A stretch of 64,000 nt of DNA, taken from contig QOQW01000009.1 of assembly GCA_003327425.1 (NCBI GenBank), positions 62,001 through 126,000 on the forward strand, in the 5' to 3' direction. The notes under the pieces were generated by a model, which searched no databases, was not told the origin of the DNA, and saw only the letters and a list, made by a program, of their open reading frames with translations. The translations under genes and the position numbers were made by a program. Every line of letters starts with the position of its first letter. Position 1 is the first letter of the stretch. Source of the DNA: Candidatus Ozemibacter sibiricus (GTDB lineage Bacteria; Muiribacteriota; Ozemobacteria; Ozemobacterales; Ozemobacteraceae). Shown here in pieces: positions 7,234 to 16,187 of the stretch.

Positions 7234-10215
7234 ATGTCGCCCATCAACGATTCCTTTCGCAAATACACCTCGAACCGGGACATCCTGCATGACCTGATGC
7301 CCTTGCGCATGCGGGAGATCCTGCTGGTGGCGCCGCCCTACGATGCCTTCAGCCTGGAGCATGACGCCCCCCTGTCCGAGGTCATCTACGACGAATACAA
7401 CCAGCTCAATCTGGCCAATGCTCCGCGCATCACCAGCGTCTCGTCCGAAGAGGCCGCCGTCCAGCGCATGCAGGGCCGCCGCTTCGACCTGGTCATCGTG
7501 CTCAGCCGCGTCCATCGCGTCGACTGGCGCAGTCTGACCACGCGGTTGCGGGCCATCGATCCTCAGATCCCGATCCTGCTGTTGCTCAACGACAACGCCG
7601 AGATCGGGTTCTTCGACCAGAATCATCACCTGCTGGCCGGCTTCGACAACGTCTTCGTCTGGAACGGCAATTCCGAGATCTTCCTGGCCATGGTCAAGCT
7701 GGTCGAAGACCGGTTCAATGTCGCCAACGACACCCGCATCGGCCTCGTCCGCGTCATCCTGCTGGTCGAGGATTCGATCCGCTACTATTCGCGCTACCTG
7801 CCGGTCCTCTATCGCGAGATCGTCAAGCAGACCTACCGGCTGATCGTCGAAGAGCACCTCGACGAGATGCGCAAGATCCTGCGCTTGCGGGCCCGGCCCA
7901 AGGTGCTGATGGCATCCACCTTCGAGGAGGCCATGGCGATCTACGAGCGGTACCGCGACTACCTGCTCTGCGTCATTTCCGATGTCGCCTATCCGCGGGG
8001 CGGCGCCATCGACGAACTGGCCGGGGTCGAGCTGATCCGGCAGGTCCGGCGCCAGAGCCCCAACCTGCCGGTCCTCCTGCAGTCGTCGAATCCCGGCAAT
8101 GCCCGGCTGGCCGAGGAGATCGGAGCCGGGTTCATCGACAAGAACTCCGAGAGCCTGGCCGACGATCTGGCCAGCTTCTTCTACCACAAGCTCGGCTTCG
8201 GGCATTTCATCTTCCGCGACAACACCGGGCGAGAGCTGGCCCGGGCCACCACCCTCCCCGAGTTGAAGGAATGCCTCAGCCGCATTCCCGCCGAATCGGT
8301 GCTCTACCATGCCTCTCGCGACCATTTCTCGGCCTGGCTGATGGCGCGCGGCGAGATCGCCATCGCGCAGGTCGTCTTCGACGCCAAGGTCGACGATTTC
8401 AGCAGTGCGGAAGATCTGCGCCGCTTCCTGGTCGACGTCGGCGAACACGTCATGCGGCGCAATGTCACCGGCCAGGTCGTCCCCTTCGACGAAGCCTACC
8501 TGGGCGATGCCTGGGACCGCTCGATCATCCGGCTCGCCAAAGGCTCGCTGGGCGGCAAGGGCCGCGGCATCTCGTTCGTCAATGCGCTGCTGGCCGACCT
8601 CCAGCTCGATCAGCAGTTCCCCGGCGTCGAGATCCGCATCCCGCGCACCGCCGTCATCGGGGTCGATGAGTTCGCGGCCTTCCTGCACGATAATAAGTTG
8701 TACAAACTGGTTCTGGAGTGCCAGGACTACGATGCCGTCAAACGCCGCTTCCTGATGGGGAATCTCACCCCCGACCTGGTCCTGCGCCTGCAGCGGTACC
8801 TCGATCGGGCGCGGTATCCGCTGGCCATCCGCTCGTCCGGGATGCTCGAAGATTCGCAGTCCCACCCGCTGGCCGGTCTGTACCAGACGTTCTTCCTGCC
8901 CAACAACGACCCTGATCCGGCCATCCGCCTGCAGCAGGTCATGGAGGCCATCAAGCTGGTCTACGCTTCGGTCTACTCCCCGGCCGCCCGCGCCTACTTC
9001 GAGGCGATCGGGTTCAAGATCGAAGAAGAACGCATGGCCATCGTCCTCCAGGAGGTGGTGGGCGACCGCCATGGGTCGCGGTTCTACCCGCATATTTCGG
9101 GCGTCGCCCAGTCCTACAACTTCTACCCGGTCGGGTACCTCGAGCCGGGCGATGGGGTGGCCCAGATCGCGCTGGGCCTGGGCCGCTACGTGGTGGGCGG
9201 CGAGCCCTCCTTCCGGTTCTGCCCGGCCTATCCTGACGTCGATCTCACGCCGCCGTCGCAGCAGGCGAAGTTCGCCCAGACCCATTTCTACGCGCTCGCC
9301 CTCGATCGCCGGCATCCCGACCTCTTCGCCGGGGACGGCGCCACGCTGGCCACCCTGCCGGTCGAGGCGGCCGCGGCCGATGGCACGCTCGACCACCTGG
9401 TCAGCACCTGGGACTACCGCGAAGAGCGGCTGCGGATCGGCATGAGCGGCGTCGAAGGGGTGCGGGTGCTCAATTTCGCGCCCATTCTGAAGCTGCAGGC
9501 GTTTCCGCTGGCCCCCATCCTGCAAGCGATGCTGGGACACATCAAAACGGCGATGGACACCCCGGTCGAGATCGAGTTCGCGGTCGATCTCGGGCCGCGG
9601 GAAAGGCGACCGCCCACCTTCCATCTGCTCCAGATCAAGCATCTGGGGCTTGATGAGCGCGACTGCGGCATCGATCTGGCGGCGGTCGGCGGCGAAGATC
9701 TCTTCCTGCTGACCGACAAATGCCTGGGCAATGGGGTCGATCTGACCCTGCAGGACATCGTCTGGGTCGACCCCGAGCGGTTCGATCGGGCGCGCATGCC
9801 CGAGATGGCGGCCGAAGTGGCCGAGCTGAACGAGAAGCTGAAGCGCGAGGGGCGGAAATACCTGCTGCTGGGGCCGGGCCGCTGGGGCACCCGCGATCGC
9901 TGGCTCGGCATTCCGGTGGGCTGGGCCCAGATCTCGCAGGCTCGCGCCATCGTCGAATTCGAAATCGAAGGGTTCGCGGTCGAGGCCTCGCAGGGATCGC
10001 ACTTCTTCCACAACATCACCTCGATGAACATCGGGTATTTCACGGTGCCGCTGCGTTCCCCCCCCTGTCGACTCGACTGGGAATGGCTGCGGGCCCAGCC
10101 CGTGATGCAGCGGACGGCCCACCTCGTCCATACCCGGACGCCTCACTCGCTGCCCCTGGTCATGGATGGCCGTCGCCGCCTCGCGGCCCTCTTCAAGAAG
10201 CCCCGGACATTCTGA
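7234..10215 (+). CDS. Receiver-domain and PEP/pyruvate-binding (PPDK N-terminal-like) protein
   Basis: 993 aa. The N-terminus (about residues 25-170) resembles a degenerate receiver domain (REILLVAPPYDAF, FDLVIVLSRV, PQIPILLLLND). A second receiver-like unit starts near 174 (VRVILLVEDSIRYYSRY, then CVISDVAYPRGG, PNLPVLLQSSN, GAGFIDKNS). A pyruvate phosphate dikinase/PEP-synthase nucleotide-binding domain follows from about residue 440 (KGSLGGKGRGISFVN; near 527 PLAIRSSGMLEDSQ-HPLAG-YQT). The end has GPGRWGTRDRWLGIPV and QGSHFFHNITS. The phosphohistidine swivelling domain and the PEP/pyruvate barrel of true PPDK are absent, so it is unlikely to make PEP. Such 'PEP/pyruvate-binding' proteins occur in Bacteroidota and related groups with unknown function. 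ATG 7234 is chosen over an upstream in-frame start at 7156 for lack of homology there. Confidence 0.7.
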   Translation: MSPINDSFRKYTSNRDILHDLMPLRMREILLVAPPYDAFSLEHDAPLSEVIYDEYNQLNLANAPRITSVSSEEAAVQRMQGRRFDLVIVLSRVHRVDWRSLTTRLRAIDPQIPILLLLNDNAEIGFFDQNHHLLAGFDNVFVWNGNSEIFLAMVKLVEDRFNVANDTRIGLVRVILLVEDSIRYYSRYLPVLYREIVKQTYRLIVEEHLDEMRKILRLRARPKVLMASTFEEAMAIYERYRDYLLCVISDVAYPRGGAIDELAGVELIRQVRRQSPNLPVLLQSSNPGNARLAEEIGAGFIDKNSESLADDLASFFYHKLGFGHFIFRDNTGRELARATTLPELKECLSRIPAESVLYHASRDHFSAWLMARGEIAIAQVVFDAKVDDFSSAEDLRRFLVDVGEHVMRRNVTGQVVPFDEAYLGDAWDRSIIRLAKGSLGGKGRGISFVNALLADLQLDQQFPGVEIRIPRTAVIGVDEFAAFLHDNKLYKLVLECQDYDAVKRRFLMGNLTPDLVLRLQRYLDRARYPLAIRSSGMLEDSQSHPLAGLYQTFFLPNNDPDPAIRLQQVMEAIKLVYASVYSPAARAYFEAIGFKIEEERMAIVLQEVVGDRHGSRFYPHISGVAQSYNFYPVGYLEPGDGVAQIALGLGRYVVGGEPSFRFCPAYPDVDLTPPSQQAKFAQTHFYALALDRRHPDLFAGDGATLATLPVEAAAADGTLDHLVSTWDYREERLRIGMSGVEGVRVLNFAPILKLQAFPLAPILQAMLGHIKTAMDTPVEIEFAVDLGPRERRPPTFHLLQIKHLGLDERDCGIDLAAVGGEDLFLLTDKCLGNGVDLTLQDIVWVDPERFDRARMPEMAAEVAELNEKLKREGRKYLLLGPGRWGTRDRWLGIPVGWAQISQARAIVEFEIEGFAVEASQGSHFFHNITSMNIGYFTVPLRSPPCRLDWEWLRAQPVMQRTAHLVHTRTPHSLPLVMDGRRRLAALFKKPRTF

Positions 10216-10350
10216 CGGGCGCGCTCGCGGCCTGGCCTTCCGGCGGTTGGGCGAGACGGGGAAAGCCCGACCTGCCTGGTGCTCTGAGGCGGCGGCCGAT
10301 CGTCGGGCCGAGGCGATCTCCGGCGGAATGAGGTGGGCGGATCGGGATTT

Positions 10351-10359
10351 TGATACAAT
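10351..10359 (+). promoter_or_regulatory. Extended -10 promoter candidate for nifU-nifS
   Basis: TGA-TACAAT, 29 bp before the nifU ATG, with an AGGAG ribosome site at 10376-10380 in the short leader. No IscR-type box is apparent. Confidence 0.45.
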
Positions 10360-10388
10360 AGGGGGGATTTCATCTCAGGAGTTCGACC

Positions 10389-11219
10389 ATGTGGGACTAC
10401 ACCAATTCCGTTCTCGATCACTTCACCAATCCCCGCAATGTCGGCGAGATCGAAGATGCCAACGCCATCGGCGAGGTCGGATCCCTCGCTTGCGGCGATG
10501 CTCTCAAGCTGTTCCTCAAGATCGACCAGCAGACCGGCCGGATCCTCGATGCCAAGTTCAAGACCTTCGGTTGCGCCAGCGCCATCGCCTCGGCCTCGGC
10601 CCTGACCGAGATGGTCAAGGGCAAGACGATCGACGAGGCCCTGAAGATCAGCAACGACGACATCGCCCGTTTCCTGGGCGGCCTGCCGGAGCAGAAGATG
10701 CACTGCTCGGTCATGGGCAAGGAGGCCCTCGAAGCGGCGGTCGCCAACTACCGGGGCGAGAAGGTCGCCGCCCATGAAGAAGAGCCGCCGGTCTGCAAAT
10801 GCTTCTGGGTGAGCGAGAAGAAGATCCGCGAGGTGATCCTCGAGCACAAACTGACCACCGTCGAGCAGGTCACCAACTACACCAAGGCGGGCGGCGGCTG
10901 CGGCGGCTGCCTTCCCGACATCAAGCGGATCCTGGCCGACATCATGCATACCCAGGCGCCGCCGGCCGAGCGGCCGAAGATGACCAACCTCCAGCGGATC
11001 CAGCTCATCAGCCAGACCATCGAGAAAGACGTCGCGCCGATGCTGCGGGCCGATGGCGGCAACATCGAGCTGGTCGACATCGACGGCACGCTGGTCAAGG
11101 TGCGGCTGAAGGGAGCCTGCGCCGGCTGCGCCGGGGCCAAGGCCACGCTGCAGCACCTCGTGCAGGAGACCCTGCGCCAGAAGGTGTCGCCCGACCTCGT
11201 CGTCGTCGAGGAGAACTGA
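10389..11219 (+). CDS. nifU: NifU-type Fe-S cluster scaffold
   Basis: 276 aa with the full three-part NifU layout. The IscU-like N-terminal domain has scaffold cysteines C35 (LACGDALK), C62 (FGCASA) and C106 (KMHCSV). A central BFD-like [2Fe-2S] domain has CKC near residue 137 and GGGCGGC. The C-terminal Nfu domain has GACAGCAGA, a CxxC. It assembles Fe-S clusters from sulfur supplied by NifS. nifS begins 1 nt after its stop, so the two form one transcription unit. No nitrogenase genes are nearby, so this NIF pair probably serves general Fe-S maturation, as in several anaerobic lineages lacking ISC (inference). Confidence 0.95.
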   Translation: MWDYTNSVLDHFTNPRNVGEIEDANAIGEVGSLACGDALKLFLKIDQQTGRILDAKFKTFGCASAIASASALTEMVKGKTIDEALKISNDDIARFLGGLPEQKMHCSVMGKEALEAAVANYRGEKVAAHEEEPPVCKCFWVSEKKIREVILEHKLTTVEQVTNYTKAGGGCGGCLPDIKRILADIMHTQAPPAERPKMTNLQRIQLISQTIEKDVAPMLRADGGNIELVDIDGTLVKVRLKGACAGCAGAKATLQHLVQETLRQKVSPDLVVVEEN

Positions 11220-11220
11220 C

Positions 11221-12417
11221 ATGCCGCCGCGCCAGGTCTACCTCGACAACAACGCCACCACCCAGGTCGCCCCTGAAGTGCTCGAGGCCATGCTGCCCTT
11301 CTTCAAAGACCTCTACGGCAACCCCAGTTCGATGCATGCCTTCGGGGGGCAGGTGGCCCAGCATGTGCAGCAGGCCCGCGAACGCGTGGCCGCTCTGCTC
11401 AACGCCCATCCCGACGAGATCCTGTTCACCTCCTGCGGCACCGAGTCCGACAACCATGCCATCAAAGGCGTGCTGGAGGCGCATCCTGAGAAGCGGCATC
11501 TCGTCACCACCAAGGTCGAGCATCCCGCCGTGCTCAATGTCTGCCGCTACCTCGCCAAGCACCACGGCTACCGGCTCACCGAGCTGCCCGTCGACCGGCG
11601 AGGCAACCTCGATCTCGACCAGGTGGCCGCGGCGCTCACGCCCGATACCGCGTTGCTCAGCGTGATGACGGCCAACAACGAGACCGGCACGCTCTTCCCG
11701 ATCGAGAAGATCGGCGCCATCGCGCGCGAGAAAGGCGTGACCTTCCATACCGATGCCGTGCAGGCCGCCGGCAAGCTCCCGCTCGACATGGCCAGGCTGC
11801 CGGTCGATCTGCTCTCCATCTCCGGGCACAAGCTGCATGCCCCCAAGGGCATCGGCGTGCTCTACATCCGGCGCGGCACGCGGATCATGCCGTTCATGCA
11901 CGGCGGCCACCAGGAACGCGGGCGGCGGGCCGGCACCGAGAACGTGCCATACATCGTCGGCCTCGGCCGCGCCTGCGAATTGGCCCGGGTCGAGCTGTTC
12001 GAGGAGACCAATCGGTTGCGGCAACTGCGCGACCGGCTCGAGCAGGGACTGCTGGCCAGGATTCCCAGCACGCACATCAACGGCAACCCTGACTGGCGGC
12101 TGCCCAACACCACCAACCTCGGATTCGAGTACATCGAGGGCGAGGCCATCCTGCTGCATCTGAGCGCGGCGGGCATCGCCGCCAGCTCGGGCTCGGCCTG
12201 CACCAGCGGCAGTCTCGAACCGTCGCATGTGCTGATGGCCATGGAGGTGCCGTTCACCTACGCCCACGGATCGGTGCGGTTCTCGCTGTCGAAGTACAAT
12301 ACCGACCAGGATATCGACTACGTGCTGGCCACGCTGCCCGGCATCGTGCAGAAGCTGCGCGACATGTCGCCCTTCTACCCGAAGGATGCCCCACGCGTCG
12401 TCGAGACGGCGAGCTGA
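11221..12417 (+). CDS. nifS: NifS cysteine desulfurase
   Basis: 398-aa class V aminotransferase-fold enzyme. The N-terminus is VYLDNNATTQVAPEVLEAML. The PLP lysine is K204 in SISGHKLHAPKG. The catalytic cysteine is C327 in SSGSACTSGS, in the short-loop form of group I (NifS/IscS) desulfurases. It converts cysteine to alanine and passes persulfide to NifU. Length and motifs are normal. It follows nifU directly. The 264-bp space downstream contains a tandem duplication and no terminator that I can see. Confidence 0.95.
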   Translation: MPPRQVYLDNNATTQVAPEVLEAMLPFFKDLYGNPSSMHAFGGQVAQHVQQARERVAALLNAHPDEILFTSCGTESDNHAIKGVLEAHPEKRHLVTTKVEHPAVLNVCRYLAKHHGYRLTELPVDRRGNLDLDQVAAALTPDTALLSVMTANNETGTLFPIEKIGAIAREKGVTFHTDAVQAAGKLPLDMARLPVDLLSISGHKLHAPKGIGVLYIRRGTRIMPFMHGGHQERGRRAGTENVPYIVGLGRACELARVELFEETNRLRQLRDRLEQGLLARIPSTHINGNPDWRLPNTTNLGFEYIEGEAILLHLSAAGIAASSGSACTSGSLEPSHVLMAMEVPFTYAHGSVRFSLSKYNTDQDIDYVLATLPGIVQKLRDMSPFYPKDAPRVVETAS

Positions 12418-12428
12418 GCGGGAAGGGG

Positions 12429-12520
12429 CGTGAGCGGGGGCGGCGCAGACCGCTGATCGGCTCGAGCATTGTTCCGTGAGCGGGGGCGGCGCGGACCGCT
12501 GATCGGCTCGGGCATTGTGC
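12429..12520. repeat. 46-bp tandem duplication
   Basis: Two head-to-tail copies begin CGTGAGCGGGGGCGGCGC at 12429 and 12475 and differ at a few positions. They lie between nifS and coaD, whose 3' ends converge, outside any recognisable gene. Confidence 0.7.
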
Positions 12521-12681
12521 CGTTGGGGCCGAGGGTGGTCGCGCCGGCGATCGGCCTTGCTCGCGGCCCTTTCCCGGCGGCGCGTCGGGAAACGGGCCGA
12601 CCGCGGCCAGGGCGGTGGGCCGCGCTCCCTCGCACGCCTGGTATCAGGCGGCGGAGCGGGATGTGCTGACCGCCGGGACGG

Positions 12682-13181
12682 TCACGCCGGGGGCTTGGGA
12701 GCGGGGGGGACGGCGAAGGCGCGCCGCAGTTCGGCCTCGACCACGGGCGGCACCAGCGCGCTGACGTCGCCGCCGAAACGCGCCACCTCCTTGGCGATGC
12801 TCGAGCTGAGGAAGGAATACTGGGTCGACGACATCAGGAAGATCGTCTCCAGTTCGGGGGCGAGCTGTTTGTTGACCGAGAACATCTGCAGCTCATACTC
12901 GTAATCGGAGACCGCGCGCAGCCCCCGGATGACGGCGCAGGCGCCGATGGTGCGGCAGAACTCGACGAGCAGGCCGTTGAAATGGATGGCGCGCACATTC
13001 TCGAAGTCCTTGATGACTTCATTGATCATCTCGACCCGCATCTCGGGCGTGAACAGGCACTTCTTCGTGGGATGAACGAGGACGCCCACGATGACATGGT
13101 CGAAGATGCGGGCGGCCCGCGTCAGGATGTCGAGGTGACCGTTGGTGAAGGGGTCGAAGCTGCCGGGGTAGAGCGCGATTT

Positions 13182-13185
<4 letters not shown>
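12682..13185 (-). CDS. coaD: Phosphopantetheine adenylyltransferase
   Basis: 167 aa. The N-terminus KIALYPGSFDPFTNGHLDIL contains the nucleotidyltransferase (T/H)xGH signature. RGLRAVSDYEYELQM and STQYSFLSSSIAKEVARFGG are the conserved CoaD blocks. It makes dephospho-CoA from 4'-phosphopantetheine and ATP. Its ATG overlaps the maf stop by 4 nt (13182-13185), as the last gene of a leftward operon. The end carries a short Pro/Ala tail. Confidence 0.95.
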
Positions 13186-13828
<643 letters not shown>

Positions 13829-13832
<4 letters not shown>

Positions 13833-14557
13833 GCGGTTCTCCTGAAGAGTTCGAAGGCGAGAGCGGCCACCAGCAGGCCGGAGGGAATGGACAGCCAGAC
13901 CATGATCGTGAGATGGAACCAGAGGGGGAAGCCGGCCCCGGCCCACAGGCCGATCGTGCCGAGCTGCGCGAGGTTGTGGGCGACGGCACCCAGCACGCTG
14001 ATGCCGGCCAGGCCGAGCTGACCCCGGCCGGCGCCGATGGCCAGCGTCATCACGACGGCGGCCGCCAGGCCGCCGGCCACGCCGAGGAGGTGAGCGGGGG
14101 AGAAGAGCAGGCCGAGCGCCAGCCCCGATAGGAGGGAGCGGACGAGGACCAGGCCCACGGCGAACGCCGGCGACAGCCGGACGATGGCGAACAGCACGAT
14201 GGCGTTGGCCAGGCCGGGTTTGACCCAGGGCAGCAGGTGCGGCAGAGGCGCTTCGATGACCTGCAGGGCGGCGGCGACGGCCGACAGCACGCCGAGCAGG
14301 GCCAGCCGCGCCAGCGGCCGGTCATCGAACCGCACGCCGGCCACCAGCAGGCCGCGGCTCGGCGTCGGTGGCGACTGGCTGGCGGGCGCGGCCGCGGCCG
14401 CGGCGGCAGGACTGGCGCCCGCAGAGCGAACCGCGACCCCCGCGACGTGGTCGGTCGCGGGCGCGGCCGGGAGCGGGGCCGGCGAGCTCCGCCAGGCGTC
14501 GGGGGCGGCCCCCGCGCGAGGGGCCGCGGCCGGGTCGGGAGCGAGGGCCAGGGTCAT
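13829..14557 (-). CDS. Gx transporter family (PF07456) membrane protein
   Basis: 242 aa. The first ~65 residues are Ala/Pro-rich and probably disordered. From RPLARLALLGVLSAVAAALQ the protein is hydrophobic with about five membrane segments. LPHLLPWVKPGLANAIVLFA is the signature of the family once labelled heptaprenyl diphosphate synthase component I and now called Gx transporters, thought to move prenyl or quinone precursors or small substrates. ATG 14557 overlaps the NusG-II gene stop (ATGA). Pairing with apbE and NusG-II genes recurs in flavin-based electron-transfer loci. Confidence 0.85.
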
Positions 14558-14946
14558 CGGGTCACTCCATCCAGGGATCGATCGGTCGTCAGACATTCTA
14601 CACCAACGCCGTTGGGCGCGCAGCAGGTGCCGTGGGGGGCCTCCACCCACCCGGTCAGGATGCACAGGCGGGTCGGGCAGGGCGAGGATGCGATGCGCAC
14701 CCGGCCGGCGGCATCCCATTCGATGACGGAGGGGCCGAGCACGCCCTCGATGGTGATCGGCGTCGGGGAGGGGGCGGGGAAGAACCGTTCGCGCTCCGGA
14801 TGCCCGGCCACGAACACGCGGTAGCCGGCGCGCCCATGGCTCGCCGCGCGGCCGTCTCGCCACCAGAGCAGCCCGGTGCCCACCAGCAGGACCGCGATGA
14901 GCAGCCCATCGACGGGGGTGAAGAATCGGCGCTCGAGTTCGCGCAT
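14554..14946 (-). CDS. NusG domain II-containing membrane-anchored protein
   Basis: 130 aa. One N-terminal membrane helix (DGLLIAVLLVGTGLLW) is followed by an extracytoplasmic domain ending SPCPTRLCILTGWVEAPHG and TCCAPNGVGVEC. The paired C...C...C cysteines are typical of the PF07009 'NusG domain II' family. These proteins accompany ApbE and Gx transporters and are thought to support exported flavin or quinone redox chemistry. Stop and start overlap both neighbours within 4 nt, so it is part of one operon. Confidence 0.85.
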   Translation of the reverse strand: MRELERRFFTPVDGLLIAVLLVGTGLLWWRDGRAASHGRAGYRVFVAGHPERERFFPAPSPTPITIEGVLGPSVIEWDAAGRVRIASSPCPTRLCILTGWVEAPHGTCCAPNGVGVECLTTDRSLDGVTR

Positions 14947-14947
14947 C

Positions 14948-16057
14948 TCAGGGCCGGACCCGCTCGAACCAGGCCGGGCCGGCGGCGCTCAGCCAGACCG
15001 GGCCGGTGGCTGGCAGGAAGAGCGCGGGCAGGTTTTCGCGGTCGGCGGCGAGCCGAGCTTCGACCGGCGGCATGGCGAACAGGGCGGTGCTCCAGATGTC
15101 GGCCAGCAGTGGAGAGCTGGCGATGACGGTCACCGAGCGGTACCAGCCGGCCGGCTCGCCGGTCCGCGGGTCGAAAATGTGATTGATGCGCCGGCTCCCC
15201 ACCATGAGGAACCGCTCATAGTCGCCAGAGGTCGAGATCGCCACGGGCTGGACGCTCTCGACGTAGGCCAGGGCCCCGCCGTCGCGGGGATCGCGCACGG
15301 CCACCCGCCAGGGCTGGCCGTCGGGTTTGCCGCCTTCCATCCAGAGATCGCCGCCATCGTCGATGAAGAAGGCCGGGCAGCCCGCCTCTCGCAGCACGGC
15401 GGCTGCCCGCTCGATGGCGAACCCGCCGGCGATGCCGCCCAGATCGATCTGGGCGCCGGACGCCAGGGTGATGGTCAGCCCGCCGGTGGCGGTGGGATCG
15501 GGGGCGAGAGTGACGAGGCGGGTCCAACCGACGCGCGTCAGGCACTCGCGCAACTCGTCGGCCGATGGCAGCCGGCCTTTCTGGTCGTAGAAGCCATAGG
15601 CGCGTTGCAGGACGCTGAAGGTCGGGTCGAAATACCCCTCGGTGCGGCGGACCGCTTCATCGGCGCGGCGCAGCAGGTCGGCGAACCAGACGCTCGGCTG
15701 ATGCCGCCCGCGCAGGTTCAACAGCGTCAGTTCGGAGTCGGGGCGATGGAACGACGCCAGGCGGTCGACCTGATCCATGGCCTGGAAGGCGGCGCCGAGG
15801 GGATCGGGGTGGCGGGCGCCCGGCCACACCTTGAGGGTGACCAGGGTATCCATCATGATCCGGGTTTCGACGGCGGGCCCTGCCGCTGACGGTGGCAGTA
15901 GACCGAGCGCCCAGAGCAGGACCGCCGCGGCCAGCAGCAGGCCCACGGTGGCCAGGGGGATGCGGCCGCCCGACTGGCGGAGATCGGTGGGCGGCCAGGG
16001 GGCCCGTCGGCTCATCCGGCCGGCGCCGGACGGGCGGTCGCGTGCAACGATGTTCAT
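14948..16057 (-). CDS. apbE: FAD:protein FMN transferase, ApbE family
   Basis: 369 aa from ATG 16057 (a start at 16015, MSRRAPW, is also possible; neither has a strong ribosome site). A membrane anchor or signal (PLATVGLLLAAAVLLWALG) precedes the ApbE domain: MMDTLVTLKVW, MDQVDRLASFHRPDSELTLL, YFDPTFS, IDLGGIAGGFAIERAA, FIDDGGDLWMEG and ADIWSTALFAM. The enzyme attaches FMN to Ser/Thr of exported redox proteins using Mg2+. No obvious FMN-acceptor protein (FMN-binding domain) is in the window. It heads the operon apbE, NusG-II, Gx, maf, coaD. Confidence 0.9.
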   Translation of the reverse strand: MNIVARDRPSGAGRMSRRAPWPPTDLRQSGGRIPLATVGLLLAAAVLLWALGLLPPSAAGPAVETRIMMDTLVTLKVWPGARHPDPLGAAFQAMDQVDRLASFHRPDSELTLLNLRGRHQPSVWFADLLRRADEAVRRTEGYFDPTFSVLQRAYGFYDQKGRLPSADELRECLTRVGWTRLVTLAPDPTATGGLTITLASGAQIDLGGIAGGFAIERAAAVLREAGCPAFFIDDGGDLWMEGGKPDGQPWRVAVRDPRDGGALAYVESVQPVAISTSGDYERFLMVGSRRINHIFDPRTGEPAGWYRSVTVIASSPLLADIWSTALFAMPPVEARLAADRENLPALFLPATGPVWLSAAGPAWFERVRP

Positions 16058-16187
16058 GATGACTGCATCCGCATGGTTTGGGGGAAGGCGGCCCGATCTC
16101 CCTCGGCCAATCCTTCCGGATCGCGGAACCAACCGGCCAGGCTGTGGCGGTGTCGAGCGCTACGTCGCCTGCGCCGGCCGGCGGTCG

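Noticed and set aside
6748-10146. 1132-codon open frame on the minus strand
   Set aside because: Antisense shadow of the receiver/PPDK-like gene; composition is Asp/Gly/Gln/Val/Leu-rich without any domain, as expected from high-GC codon bias.
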